64,000 bases of DNA, taken from contig JADLZK010004662.1 in the NCBI GenBank assembly GCA_015847255.1, positions 62,001-126,000 on the forward strand, in the 5' to 3' direction. Every line of letters begins with the position of its first letter. Position 1 is the first letter of the stretch. Under the pieces are notes generated by a model. That model was not told where the DNA came from. It did no database searches and worked only from the letters and a program-made list of their open reading frames with translations. The DNA is from Hyparrhenia diplandra (taxonomy: Eukaryota; Streptophyta; Magnoliopsida; Poales; Poaceae). The position numbers were made by a program, and so were the translations under genes. Shown here piece by piece: positions 47,697 to 59,248 of the stretch.

Positions 47697-48716
47697 CGGC
47701 AACACCGACCGCCATACTATGGCGGCATATGGCCTCGGTGCCACCACGCTCGCGTCGTCTTCCTCGGCGGCATGGACCGACTCTTCCTCACCATCGACAA
47801 CGTCCACATCAGCTACGACGCGGAAAGAGGAACACATCAGCTCTCTCCATCCATGTTCGAGGTTGGCTCTTCATATGCGATGCGATGCTGAATCGGCTGC
47901 AACACCCCCTACTCGCCGCGACATCACCATTGGCACCTCCTACCTCTCTTCATCAACCCCCCCCAGCGAGGCGGCTTCACTGTTCTGGAGAGTCCGCCTC
48001 GCGACATGGTGCACCAATACCTTGAGGGTGGGGGTCGAGGGAGCTCTTGCTTGAGGCATGTCGACAAACGGCGACCACGATAGGGACTGCGCTGTCCACC
48101 AGTACATCTGCCACGGCTACATCGGCAACCTCCACTATCTCTTCAAGTTCGCACCTCTACGCAGCCGGGACAATATCGTCACGAGGAACCCCGTACATGG
48201 GAAGCTAGTTTCTGAGGTAGAGCTCATCGTGCAGGTGCTCATATCCTTCTCCGGGCATCACGAATGGATATTCATCCAGCGTGAGGCGCCCGGTCGGAGA
48301 AGGGGAGATGTCGGATGCCGGGAGATAGGGCCCATAACGATAGGCCCACGAGGGGCAGGCAGGCGCGCCGCCGCCGCTGCCACCTCCTCCCCCTTCACGG
48401 CTTTTTTCGGTAAGTAATACGGAAATAAATAAAAAGAGTTTGGTTAGGATTATCTTAGGACTTTTTTGGTTTGCAAGGGGATATTCAATCTATAAGGAAG
48501 ATCCTTATTAGGAAAATAAATAGGATTGCTTGAAAAAGGTATTCCAATTCTATAAGGAAACCTTTTGAGAGGTTGCTTAGTTTACAAGTCCCATTAGTCG
48601 GGGCTATAAAAATAAGAGGTCTATAATCTCTTAGGTCAACAAGCAATAAAGAAAATCTATTTCCCTTCCTCCTCTCTCTCTCCCCTGTGGCGCCCCCCCT
48701 GCCCCCTCGCGCCCGT
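47697..48716 (+). mobile_element. LTR retroelement 3' part (copy R2), at the duplication junction
   Basis: Homologous to 39565-40560: an internal GC-rich region to 48308 and an LTR from 48309 (TGTCGGATGCC) cut short at 48716. It sits exactly between the two copies of the tandem block. Confidence 0.7.
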
Positions 48717-50996
48717 TGTAAATGTTTTGTCGTTTGCTTGAATGGAGAAGATTGTAGAATATAGAGTATCGACAAATGTAGATCTTTCCTTCTGACTAAT
48801 CCATTTGTTGACTAGAGCTACCTCTCAACTCATCATATTAGGTTTAGGTATCGTAGTACTTCCTGCAAACCTCTAGCCTCTTGGAATTGTGAAGATATAT
48901 GTAAAGCTTTTAATATTCCTTGCGGACAATTGCAACTTGCAATGCTTTAACGGGACTGCTAGTGCTAGGAGTGTTTTACGCGTTTGCTCGCTACTGCTTT
49001 ACATGGAACGATCAGTTATTCACTTCTATATTTGCGCATGTAGTCCATACTAGGCATTGGTTGCAGGGGTGTTTTCTCCGAGATCTGCCGCACCACCACC
49101 ACCGCCGGTCTCCACCACCGTCCACTTCTATATTCTTGTGCTTCACCATTTTCCTATTGTTGATTTTCAGATCATTAATTAACTCTATCAATTTTGATTG
49201 TTAGCTGTTGTATACCAGAGGCAAGGACATGCGGTCAATGACAGATGTGCAATGGAAGGTATGAATAACTGTCACATATGAATGTTTTTCACTTGCTATA
49301 TTTTCTACTTTAATTTCTTAATGTCTTATGTTATTCAGCTCGGCTGAACTAAGCATCTGTAGCCTATACCTACTATTGTCCATGCATGCCACTTCTGGTG
49401 CTTATGAAAAGTTTCATTTCTTCTAATATGTTCTAATATGTATAAGTAAAGTCAATAGTGTTAGGCCAAATTTTTGATAAACATGTGAACCTATGGTTCT
49501 TTCTCCCATATGGCTTTTAAAAAATTGATCTTTTTGTTAAATCCATCTGTTCCAATTTCAACAGTGTATTAGTGCACTAGGTGGCATGCCACAAGCAACA
49601 AATTAGATTGAAAAAGCATGATGTCTGGTGGGTAGAGAAGAACGGGTGATCTATTCTTACTGCACCTGTCTACTTATTGGATCCTAGCTGAATACTAGAA
49701 TTCTTATATTGGATTGCACGTGGATTTCAGGCTTGTAGTTCTGAAGGTGCAATAAGCAAGTAAGCAGCATGCTTGGTGTCGTCGACAAGCTGTGTACAGT
49801 TCTCATGGAAGGTGTGGAGTGCTCAGATGTGTTTCTAGCTTTTCTATTGCTAGGGTAAGGCTTGTCTTCTGTACAATGAACTCATGAAGTTCATGGGTTG
49901 TGTGCCTATGTAGTAGGTGCTTTGTAAAACTTATCCAAATTACAACTGTACAACTGTCGATTTCAATACGAATATATGAGATTATACAATTATATGGTTA
50001 GTGTGTATTGTGAACTTGTATATATAGATGTTAAACGAGCCTGAAATTATATTGCACATAATTCGAAATTAATTAAGCAATTGTGCCAGTTCATAGGGAT
50101 GGATTATTGGTCGCTATAAAGTTTTATAGGCACAAATCATCGGCAGCTAAAACATGTGTTAGACCATCGGTCACTAAAACATGTGTTAGATCATCGGTTG
50201 ATATAGATTTTGCGTCCTACTATCGGTCGCTATAGTCGGATAGGACGCTATAGACTTATAGCGACACCACTTTATGGCAATTTATACATCGGTCACAACA
50301 AAGTTATAGCGACCGATGATCCGACGCTATAGCGGCATATAACAACCTTTTTCTAACGCTATAGATTGGCCATGTTATAGTGGGCGTACATGGTAGCCGT
50401 TGTGCCCACACGTGGCTTTACTATGTAGCCATGTTTGTTCCACCATCACTGCAACTCCCGTTGCAACATTCAGGCAGGTTTGCTAGTATGACACTTGTAA
50501 TTTTTGAGACCATGTATCTCGGAGCAGTGTAGTATATTCTACAAAATGCATGGCTCCTGTATTTGTTGATGGGTTTCAAGGTATCTAGAAGGAATCTATA
50601 ATTTTTTTTGAAACCGGGCACTTTGGCCCGTTACGCATTAAGAGGAAAAGGAGTTTAAGTTTACATCCTCGCGAGTGCCCTAGCGAGATGCACGGGAACA
50701 CGCGAGGCGGGGCACACTAACACAAATCACCGGCTGCAACGGTGGAGCTTAGAGTGGTGTAACTAGTAGGGAAACTAAGGCGACTAAAACGAGCAGCGGT
50801 GGGGTGGCCGAGCGGCGGTCACCGGCGCCCGGGCGACAGCGGCCAGCACCTCGTCGAGCACCGTGCGGGGAAGAAGACAGCGCACAGCTGGCGTTTGTAG
50901 TCGGCGCGTGTCCCCGAAGTGTCAAGCAGCCGCTCGGTCACCAGCGTCGTCGGGTGTGGAACAGCGAGAACACCGGGCTAAGGCAGACCAGGCGGC
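48717..50996 (+). repeat. Tandem-duplicated block, copy 2
   Basis: Second copy of 45417-47696. Beyond 50996 the retroelement-like body continues into unique sequence, so copy 2 is the more complete version at its right end. Confidence 0.92.
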
Positions 50997-51700
50997 GGGC
51001 TGGGGTGCCCGGCGGTGGACAGGCTGGATGTTGGCGGGGGCACCGCAAACTCCGCTTTGGGCGAGGTCGCCCACCCGGTCGTTGGAGCGCACCGGTGGAG
51101 AAGGAGCATCCATCGCTGCAGGCGTGGTGGCAGGAAGCATCGTCGCGTGGGTTCCTCCGTGGAGGTGCCGGCGGTGTCGGTCCTGCGGCAGGGCGTTGTC
51201 GTTGGTGCCGTCCGTGGGCGCCCGCAGCAACCGCGAGGTTGAGTTGGAGCAAACGTAGCGGCGGGAGGCTCCCCACTGCGCCTCTGGGGAGAAGCGGTCG
51301 GCGTGGCGAGGGAGGCAAGCTCGTCCAACATTGGGTCCACCCTAGGCGGGGATCCGCGCCCACCAGCTGCCCGGCGAGGCGGGTGCGTGGGTGTCTTGGC
51401 GTTACCCCCGCCCGAGGGGATGGCCTGGCACACCCACACCTGGGGCAAGGCCGCAGTCGCGGGAGCGAGCAAAGGATCTGCGGCGAAGAAGGGAGGCATC
51501 GGCGACCTTGGCGCCCGTTGGGCATCCAGGCCGCGGACACGGTTGGCGGCGCGGCGGGCCTGAGCACAGCGCGGGGGCTCCTGGCGTGGAGACTCCAGCG
51601 TACTGGCCGTGGAGGCGCGCCGTGGCTGGGAGGCCCGGTCCTGTCAATTCATGGGCCCGAGCGAAGTTAGGAAGATGGACCCTTCGTGACTTCACTTGAA
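50601..51700 (-). mobile_element. Non-LTR-like 3' end with degenerate ORF, copy 2
   Basis: Same 3' tail as 47307-47696 but extending about 700 bases further upstream on the minus strand. 51567-50938 is open for about 209 codons, proline/arginine-rich, and near 50900-50850 a CAVFFP-type phrase resembles a C-terminal block I associate with grass retroelement ORFs. Frames shift several times. Assignment uncertain. Confidence 0.35.
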
Positions 51701-52221
51701 CAAGTCTGGATGTGAGGCACGGCCAATGGACGACGGCAGACGCGAAGGCGCAGTGCCACGAAGGAAAACGACGGCCGCTGAAGCGGAATAATACCAAAGC
51801 ATACGTCCTATGTATCTATGTACCCCCTGGAGTTGGGCCCCTTGGCTGGAGGGCCCTGTGCCCAGGCACCGCTGGCACCCCCAGGGCCGGGCCTGCTGGG
51901 AGCGACGACGCTGGTGGCGGCGCTGGTGGCTGCTGAACTTATTCTGACATCATCAGACAAAACAAGAACAGTAAATTATAAGAGCGCAACTAGGAAGGAC
52001 ACCCATATCTGCCAGAATAGAGACCGAGTCTACTACGTTGCACAGTTTGAAAAAGAGGCCAAATCTGCTACATAGCGCAGTTTCAGGTTCAGGCCGCTGG
52101 ACATATACAAGTGCCATAATATACCTAGCTGCATAGCTGATTTTGACTCCGGCCGGCAACGAACTTATCTCCGATCCTCTTTCCTCGCTATACAGATCTG
52201 CAGAGAACACACACACGAACA
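51701..52221 (+). other. 5' flank and leader of the second MATH-BTB gene
   Basis: 51940-52140 resembles 63240-63420 (CCAAATCTG, CATAGC, GCAGTTT phrases), and 52160-52220 resembles the leader of the first MATH-BTB gene. This implies a duplicated 5' region. Confidence 0.5.
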
Positions 52222-52655
52222 ATGGCGTCGCCCCAGCAATCCTGGCCAAGAAAAAGAACAAATACGGCGTCGACGTGCTCCGCGTCTCAGGCAACGCACA
52301 CCTTAGAGATCGCTGGTTACAGCATGTACAACAGATTGGGTGCCAACATGTTTATCCGATCTGCAACCTTCGACGTGGGTGGGTATCAATGGTGCATCCG
52401 TGTCTACCCTGACGGAGAAGTTGAACCAGACTACGTTGCAGTCTATCTCGAGCTTCTGAGCAACAGCGCTGAGGTCAGTGTGCATTGTAATTTAGGTTTG
52501 ATCGACCAGACAACTAAATCGTCCGTGTCCGTGATCTGCTGGTCAGGTCCATGGCCGATGAACACGAGTACAGGGGGACAGCCAAATTCATCAAAAAGAG
52601 CGAGCTGGAAGGCTCCACATACCTGCGAGAGGATCGTTTTGTGATCGAGTGCGTC
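52222..52655 (+). pseudogene. MATH-BTB gene 2, N-terminal part (split by CACTA)
   Basis: A MATH domain closely related to that of the first gene: THTLEIAGYS, FIRSATFDVGGYQWCIRVYPDGE, SSVSVICWSGPWPMNT. The frame then needs one more base at the G run 52573-52577 to read KFIKKSELEGSTYLREDRFV up to the insertion point. At 52656 the CACTA transposon interrupts it and the gene resumes at 62355. Without excision no full adaptor could be made; a MATH-only product of about 140 residues is possible. Confidence 0.85.
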
Positions 52656-54040
52656 ACTACCGGATTCAGCGCTATCCCGTGTGTAAACTCTTTCCCGTGA
52701 CCTAAGAGGAACAAAACACGGAAATCAATACATATCCCGTGAGCCAAAATAAAACATCACGGGAAAGAAAAAGGTCACGGGAAAAGCGTATTTCCGTGAG
52801 GCATAGCTCACGGGAAAACCCCATCCGGTTTCCGTGAGAAAGGGGCTCACGGGAAAGCGAACCACCGTGAGCCCCGCCCCTCCGTCACCTACGTGTCGAT
52901 TTCCCGTGAGAACACCGTCAAGCTCACGGGATATCCCTTTCCCGTGAGCGAGGCTTTCCGTGGGCCAAATAGTAGGCCTCCGTGAAAGGGCCCCATTTCC
53001 CGTGAGCTAGGTACCCGGCTCACGGGAATTTTTGGATTTTGATCTCCAAACTTTTTCTACACTTGTTGCACATCATATGGCATTCAATATTAAAGTTTGG
53101 TGAATTATTGACTTTATTTGATATATTTAGGTAAATATTCTCTTTTATGGGAATTTATGAAATGAGGCCAATTTTGAACTACAAGTGCTTCAATTTTTGA
53201 AAAAAATTAATAGAAAATTTATATTCCTCATACTCAACACAATGTAAGGCCTTGCATTTAAAAAATAATGAAATCTGGAACATCTTAATACGAAATCATC
53301 AACTCTAATCCCCGTTCGAAAGTGGTTTAAAAATTATAGAAAATAAACGATGTGCAAAAAATCATGAAATTTGATAATCTGTCATGATATCTTGTGCGAG
53401 GCTATGATAAAAAAATTTGGAACGTTTCGCACAAGTTGGCACGTCACGATGTTCCACTGGGCTCCAACATCGTAGAAGGTTCATGTTTGTTGAGAATGAT
53501 CTCGTGTCATTTCATGTGGATGTGGCGGTCAAGTTGTGGTTTGACTCTGAAACTTTTTCTATATGCAATGAGACCTCATATATCATGTCATGTCTACTTT
53601 CGAGAATTTTTTGTGTTATTTTGGTAATTATTATAATTTTTTCTTTGTAGTGAAGTAAATACAATTTTGATAAAAAGGAGATAGAACCACATGAAATAAT
53701 GGCAATTTTTTCGAAGAAAAGGATCAAGTATGTATGGGGGAGTGTATGTGATAAGGTATTTTTGAAGTAATGTTGATCAAAGTTTGAAAATATATATGTT
53801 AGAAACTTTGAGGGGGAGTAATATATTTAACTGAAAAACCCCTTTCCGTGAGCCGCTCACGGAAAGGAATGAGATATCCCGCGTGAGCGGCTCACGGAAA
53901 GGATAGGTGGGACCGGCCTTGCAGGTTCGGTGGATATTTTTAAAAAAACTTGTGATTTCCGTGATGGATCTAGGCGCTCACGGAAATCCACCTTCTTCCC
54001 CGTGAGCCGGCCCGAAGATCCATCACGGGAAATCGAAGTT
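52656..54040. repeat. Left subterminal repeat region of the CACTA element
   Basis: CCCGTGAG(C) and its complement occur many times at 52676-53040 and again at 53840-54030, separated by AT-rich sequence. In En/Spm such repeats are bound by TNPA; by analogy they are transposase-binding sites here. Confidence 0.85.
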
Positions 54041-54419
54041 TTTTTTTAAAAAAATTAAGTCAACCCGACGCCACACACCACACACGCAAACACACTCACA
54101 CACACACCTCGGTTGCCCAGCGCCCACCCGCCCGCCGCCGTTTCGCCGCGCGGCTGCGCGCCGCCGCTGCCGGCTGCAAGGCCGCCCCCACGGTGCCGCG
54201 CCGCAGCGCCCCCGCCGCCGCGCCCAAGGCCCCTGCCCTCAAGGCCCACGCCGCGCCGCCGCCCAAGACCGCCCGCACCGGCCCCGCCGGCCCGCCCGCC
54301 GCTGCCCGGCCATAAGCACGCCGTACCCCCGCCGCGCCGGCTGCCGCCGGCCCTTTCCCCAAAGCCAGAAGGGGAGGGGCGCTGGGTGGGGCCGGGCAGG
54401 AGGAAGGGAGGAGGGGCGC

Positions 54420-54660
54420 CGGGTGGGGGGGGGCGAGGAAGCAGGAGGAAGGGAGGAGGGGAAGGGAGGAGAAGGGAGGAGGGAGGAAGAAGGAGGAGGA
54501 AGAAGGGAGGAGGAAGGAGAAGGGAGGAGGAAGAAGGAGGAGGAAGGAGAAGGGAGGAGGAAGGAGGAGAGGAGGAGGAGGGAGGAGGAAGGAGGAGGAA
54601 GGGAGGAGAGGAGGAGGAGGAAGGGGGGAGACGGGAGGAGGGAGAGGAGTAGGAGGAGGA
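54420..54660 (+). repeat. Purine-rich (GGA)n tract
   Basis: About 240 bases made almost only of G and A (GGAGGAAGG-type units), lying in the 5' region of the CACTA genes. Long open frames here are compositional. Confidence 0.9.
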
Positions 54661-55478
54661 AGAGGGAGGCCCCGACGCCGTCACGCCGGCACCCCTTATG
54701 GCTCGCGCTGCCGCGTCGGCGAAAAGAGAGGGTGGAGGACCGCCCACCGCCGTCCGTCCCGCCACGCCGTCGTGTTCGCTTCCGCGGGTTGTCGGCCATC
54801 GTGCCCTTGATGTGAATGTGATTGTCGGCCATCGTGCGTGTGTTTTGTTTGCGGTATTGGAAACCTCCCCCCGCACGGGGAGGTTCTGTCAAAATTTTGA
54901 ACTTATCCCCTGTGTTTCTTTTTATGCAGAGAGGAACCCTCCGGAGCCGAGTTGCTTGCCGAGTCGGAGTCCCTTGGCGGCCCTGATCTTCTTCCTCGCC
55001 GGGTAGCCCTGACTCCACCGCGACCCTAGGTATATCCTCATCCTTCTGTCATGGTCGTAGCTAGATCGCGCAGCTCGGTTAGGGCGTCTCCCGTTCGAAA
55101 AGAGATACGGTTGGAAGTATGCAGATCCCCCGCATACCTATAACCGTATCTGTTTTGAATTGTCCACGTTTTTGGACAGCAGGGATGCGTAGATGAGGTT
55201 CGTTCCGTGCTCCACTCTGTCCGATTCGAGTTCGGCAAAGATCTCCTATTGTTCTTGAATACACGGCTCCCCTCTCGGGGATGACGTGTATTCGGAGAAC
55301 AGCATGGGAGGTGCCGCCCAAATTTCGGTCTCGGATAGGAGTGGAGCATAGGCGACTCATCTACGCATCCTCGGGTGGGATTAGGACCTATCTTCACCTA
55401 CTAGATGGTAGGATCGTTGTGTAGATGCCTTTGCATTCTTATATTCTCGCTGAAATGATAGAGAATGGATGACCGTGC

Positions 55479-58400
55479 ATGGATATAACGATGGCTGGAG
55501 GAGTTTTGGAGATTATGACCGTGAATGGGTTAGCAAAGAGCAAAGTGCTTTTCGTGGATTATGCTTTTCAGAATGCTCAAGGTGCGAGTAAGGTTTGGTG
55601 TCCCCGCAAGAATTGTGACAATAAAAAAGGCAAAGTAAGGAGGACATGTCTAAACATCTTCCCAAGTATGGATGGACGGCGGGCTATAAGCGGTGGATCT
55701 TCCATGGTGAAACTGGAGGTATATGAGAGGAGGTCGTGAGGCAACGCATCGATGATCTTGCTTCGATGCCGGGATAGGAGACATGATAGATGACTTTCAT
55801 CCGGAAACTTTGAGCAAGGACTTGGGGATGAGGGGAGGAGGAGCGGAAGAAACCGCAAAGGCCTATTATACCATGTTGCGGCGACACGTAAAACCCCTTC
55901 ACGACTATTGTGAGGTCTCCAAACTAGATGCCATTTCACGCCTTATGGACTTGAAGACCCGATGCAATATTAGTCGAGGCGGCTTCACCGACATGTTGGC
56001 GATCTTTGGGGGCTTGCTTCCGCCAGGTCATGTCTTTGCCAAAGAACATGTATGAGTCGAAGAAACTCCTCAACGTACTCAAGATGCCATACGGCAGATA
56101 CATGCTTGTGAGAGCGGGTGCGTCTTATTTAGGAAAGAGTACAAAGATGATACGCCTTTGTCCAAAGTGTAAATCCTCAAGGTTCATAGAGGTAGACCCG
56201 GTGAAGACGGTGAGAAGAGGTAGCTTAAGGTCCCTGTGAAAATCCTACGGTACCTTCCCTTCGCGCACGGGAGGTTACAACGGATGTACATGGCCAGGAG
56301 TGCGAAAGCAGATGACATGGCACAAAGATGGGCGTCGCTACAAGCGATAAGATGGTACACCCATCCGATGCGAAGCATGGACCCATTTCAACAATATTCA
56401 TCGACAAAGCTATGGAAGCTCGTAATGTAATGCGTGTTGCGGCGGCAATGAGATGGGTTCAATCCTTATGGAATGATGGCTGCCCCATACACTTGTTGGC
56501 TGTATTCGTTATCCCATGAATCGCCTCAGAGCTTACGCTTTCAAGCGAAGAACATTCTTTTGTCTTTGATAATTCGGCCACCCGGGAAATAAAATGGGTG
56601 TGTTCTTAGAGCCTGTGATTGATGAATTGATCAAAGGTTGGAATGAAGGGTTTTGGACATACGGCCAGAGCTTTGAAGAGAAATTTCGGGATATGCGTGT
56701 GGTACCACTACTCCCTGCATGATTTCTTGGCGTCACCGGGATATTCTATGGCTGGTGTGTGCGGCAAGTTCCCTTGCCCGGTATGCAAAGCGGTTTGTGA
56801 GGTTCACTGGTTGAAGAAGGGTGGCAAGTATTACGCGTTCGACAAGCATCGGCAGTTCACGCCTCGACCATGCTTTCGGGCTAGACAAGAAGAACTTTCA
56901 CGAAAAGGTCTCCAAGTTACGGACCCGAGCGAGGATGATGACATCTGGCGAGGTACACGCTCAAGTGGATTCCCTTGTGGTGATGGCCGGTGTCTTTGTG
57001 GGTTGTGGCGTGGATCATGCATGGACTCACAAGTCGAGGATTAGAGAGGCTCCCTATTATGGCGACCTTCTTCTTCCACATAACCTTGATTTAATGCATC
57101 TTGAAAAAGAACATCGCCGAGTATTTTTTTTGGAACATTCATGGAAACTAGCAAGTCAAAGGACAACGTTAAGGCTAGAATTGATCCGCGAGTTGTGTGA
57201 CAGGACGAAACAAGAAATGAAGCCTCCTAGCAATGGCAAGAGATGGAAAAAACCTAAGGCCGATTCACGTGTTGAGCAGGCCCCAAAGGAGGGAAATTTG
57301 CAATGGTTTGAGAAATTAATGTTCCACGATGGGTATGCAACAAATACGAGGAGGGGAGTGAACTTATCTACTATGCGAATCAATGGGCTCAAGAGTCATG
57401 ACTACCATATATGGATGGAGCGGCTTCTTCGGTGATGCTTCGAGGCTATGTCCCCGATTATGTGCGGCATGTGATGGCAGAGTTGAGCAATTTCTTTCGG
57501 CGACTTTGTGCTAAAGAGTTATCTCGGACCACACTAGAAGAAATGGAAAAAGTGGCACCTGTGTTGGTACGTAAGTTGGAGAAGATATTTCCGCCCGGAG
57601 GGCTTCTTTGTTCGATGGTGCATTTGATTTTGCACCTTCCATACGAGGCAAGGGTTGGTGGCCCTGCGGTTTCGTTGGTGCTATGCTATTGAGAGAGTTA
57701 CGAAAGCATGTTCGGGCCATTGTAAAAATAAGTGTAAGATTGAGGGTTCCATCGCGAAGCAAAGGTTCGGCGGGAGGTGTCGACTTCACATCAAAATACT
57801 ATGGTGACAACCTTCCTAGCTCGCATTATCCACCCCTCGTTACAATGATGAAAATGAATCAACCCTCGGCCTTTTCCAAGGAGAACTAGGGCGTGCAAGT
57901 GGTTCAAAAATAAAGATCTTGACAAATCGAGAGTGGATCGGTATAATGAATTATATACTTTTCAACCTAGACGAAGTGCTTCCTTACGCGATGAAGTCAC
58001 AACTCTAAGCGTAGAACCTACTTGTCTTGTAGTACTTAATATCCCGCATCCAACCCTTTTGTCTCTCGTTGGTATAGGAAATTTCAAAGGCAATTCTGGC
58101 GTTAACGAACGCCGCCGAAGCACATGAATTGGGCGCCCCTGCTTAGGGGAGTGCGGCAATGGAAAACTCGATTTCATTAGTTGGTTCAAAGCGCCCAGTC
58201 TTGTCCAATTCGTGTTAAATAACGTCTCGTTTGATATGCTACGAACTGTCTCATTTCATTTATCTTGCTTGAGCTTGCAGGCCTGAGACCGATCCAGTAT
58301 GCATCCCGAGCTCATACGGGTTGCCAATGGCTTTGAGACGGGGGGTTAGGTCATTTACCGGTTATGACGCGAATGGATATCGCTACCACACAACTAGCTA

Positions 58401-59040
58401 TGAGCGAATCGACCCAAACCGAAGAACCACAAATACCGGAGTTTTCACTAAAGGTGATGATGGAACTAGCACTAAAGGTTATTATGGAAGAATTGAAGAA
58501 ATATACGAGCTCCATTTCCCCGGCTCTAAACGGCTTGCTCTGTCGTGTTTAAGTGCCATTTTTTTCGATCCTGAAATAACAAATTCGGACCTCGAACAAC
58601 TTGGGATTGTTCGGATTCGACAAGATTCCCGAGATGGCCGGAGATGATGTCTACATTGTGGCTCAACATGCCCACACAAGTTTATTATCTCCCATGGTGT
58701 TGCCGGCCACGACGGCGGCTTAAGGGTTGGGATCTTTGTGCGGAAGGTATTGCCACACGGTAGACTACTGTCCCAAATAGGGACGATTACCATTTTAATG
58801 CAAACACATATGAGGGAGAGTTCTTCCAAGAAGATGGGCTACAAGGTAAATTTGTGAAAGAAATAGCCGGGCCCAACGAAATGGAAGTAGACAATGAAAG
58901 TGTTGTTGATGATGAGGAGGAGGAGGAGGTTCGAGATGCGAAGGACTTACGGTTACTTGAAAAATTACTTAAGGACAAATGCGGTGTTGGCGTCGTTCCT
59001 CCTCCCATGGATCTGCCAATCTTCATATGTTGGAAGGCGT
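55479..59040 (+). pseudogene. CACTA transposase TNPD (TNP2 / DUF4218 / DUF4216), frameshifted
   Basis: Catalytic transposase of CACTA elements, binding the ends and cutting them. Order: an N-terminal transposase-associated part (FVDYAFQNAQGASKVWCPRKNC, 55535-55610), the TNP2 core (LLPPGHV, YGRYMLVRAGASY, LCPKCKSSRF at 56000-56190; then CMVHGKFPCPVCKA-like and HNLDLMHLEKE near 56760-57110), DUF4218 (NGLKSHDYHIWMERLL, GYVPDYVRHVM, GGLLCSMVHLILHLPYEARVGGP at 57385-57660) and DUF4216 (GYDANGYRYHTTSYE, YYGRIEEIYELHFPG at 58360-58530), with an acidic tail near 58880-58935. About ten small indels move the frame, while in-frame nonsense substitutions are scarce. Confidence 0.85.
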
Positions 59041-59248
59041 AGACATGGATGATAGTGATCATGAGGATTATGATCCGATAGTCTTGAAATCGTGGCGAGG
59101 GATGAGGATTATTTCTAATACATGTAATACTATGCATCTCTTAATAATTATGTTACGATTATTGGTTTTTCATCTCTTCATAATTATGTTCTATTTAATT
59201 TTGCATTTTTACTAATTATCTATATCTAATTGCAGGTCATTCAAAAAG

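Noticed and set aside
50804..51670. Plus-strand ORF of 288 codons
   Set aside because: The minus strand carries the retroelement-like tail and reading; the plus frame is Gly/Arg/Trp-rich noise and lacks motifs.
52676..54030. Regularly repeated CCCGTGAG units resembling a CRISPR-like array
   Set aside because: The units are short, in both orientations and irregularly spaced, and they mirror those at the other end of the transposon: CACTA subterminal repeats.
54113..55018. Long overlapping ORFs on both strands rich in Arg/Glu or Pro/Ser
   Set aside because: They arise from the purine-rich tract and GC-rich leader of the CACTA element; no domain and frames are equally open on both strands.
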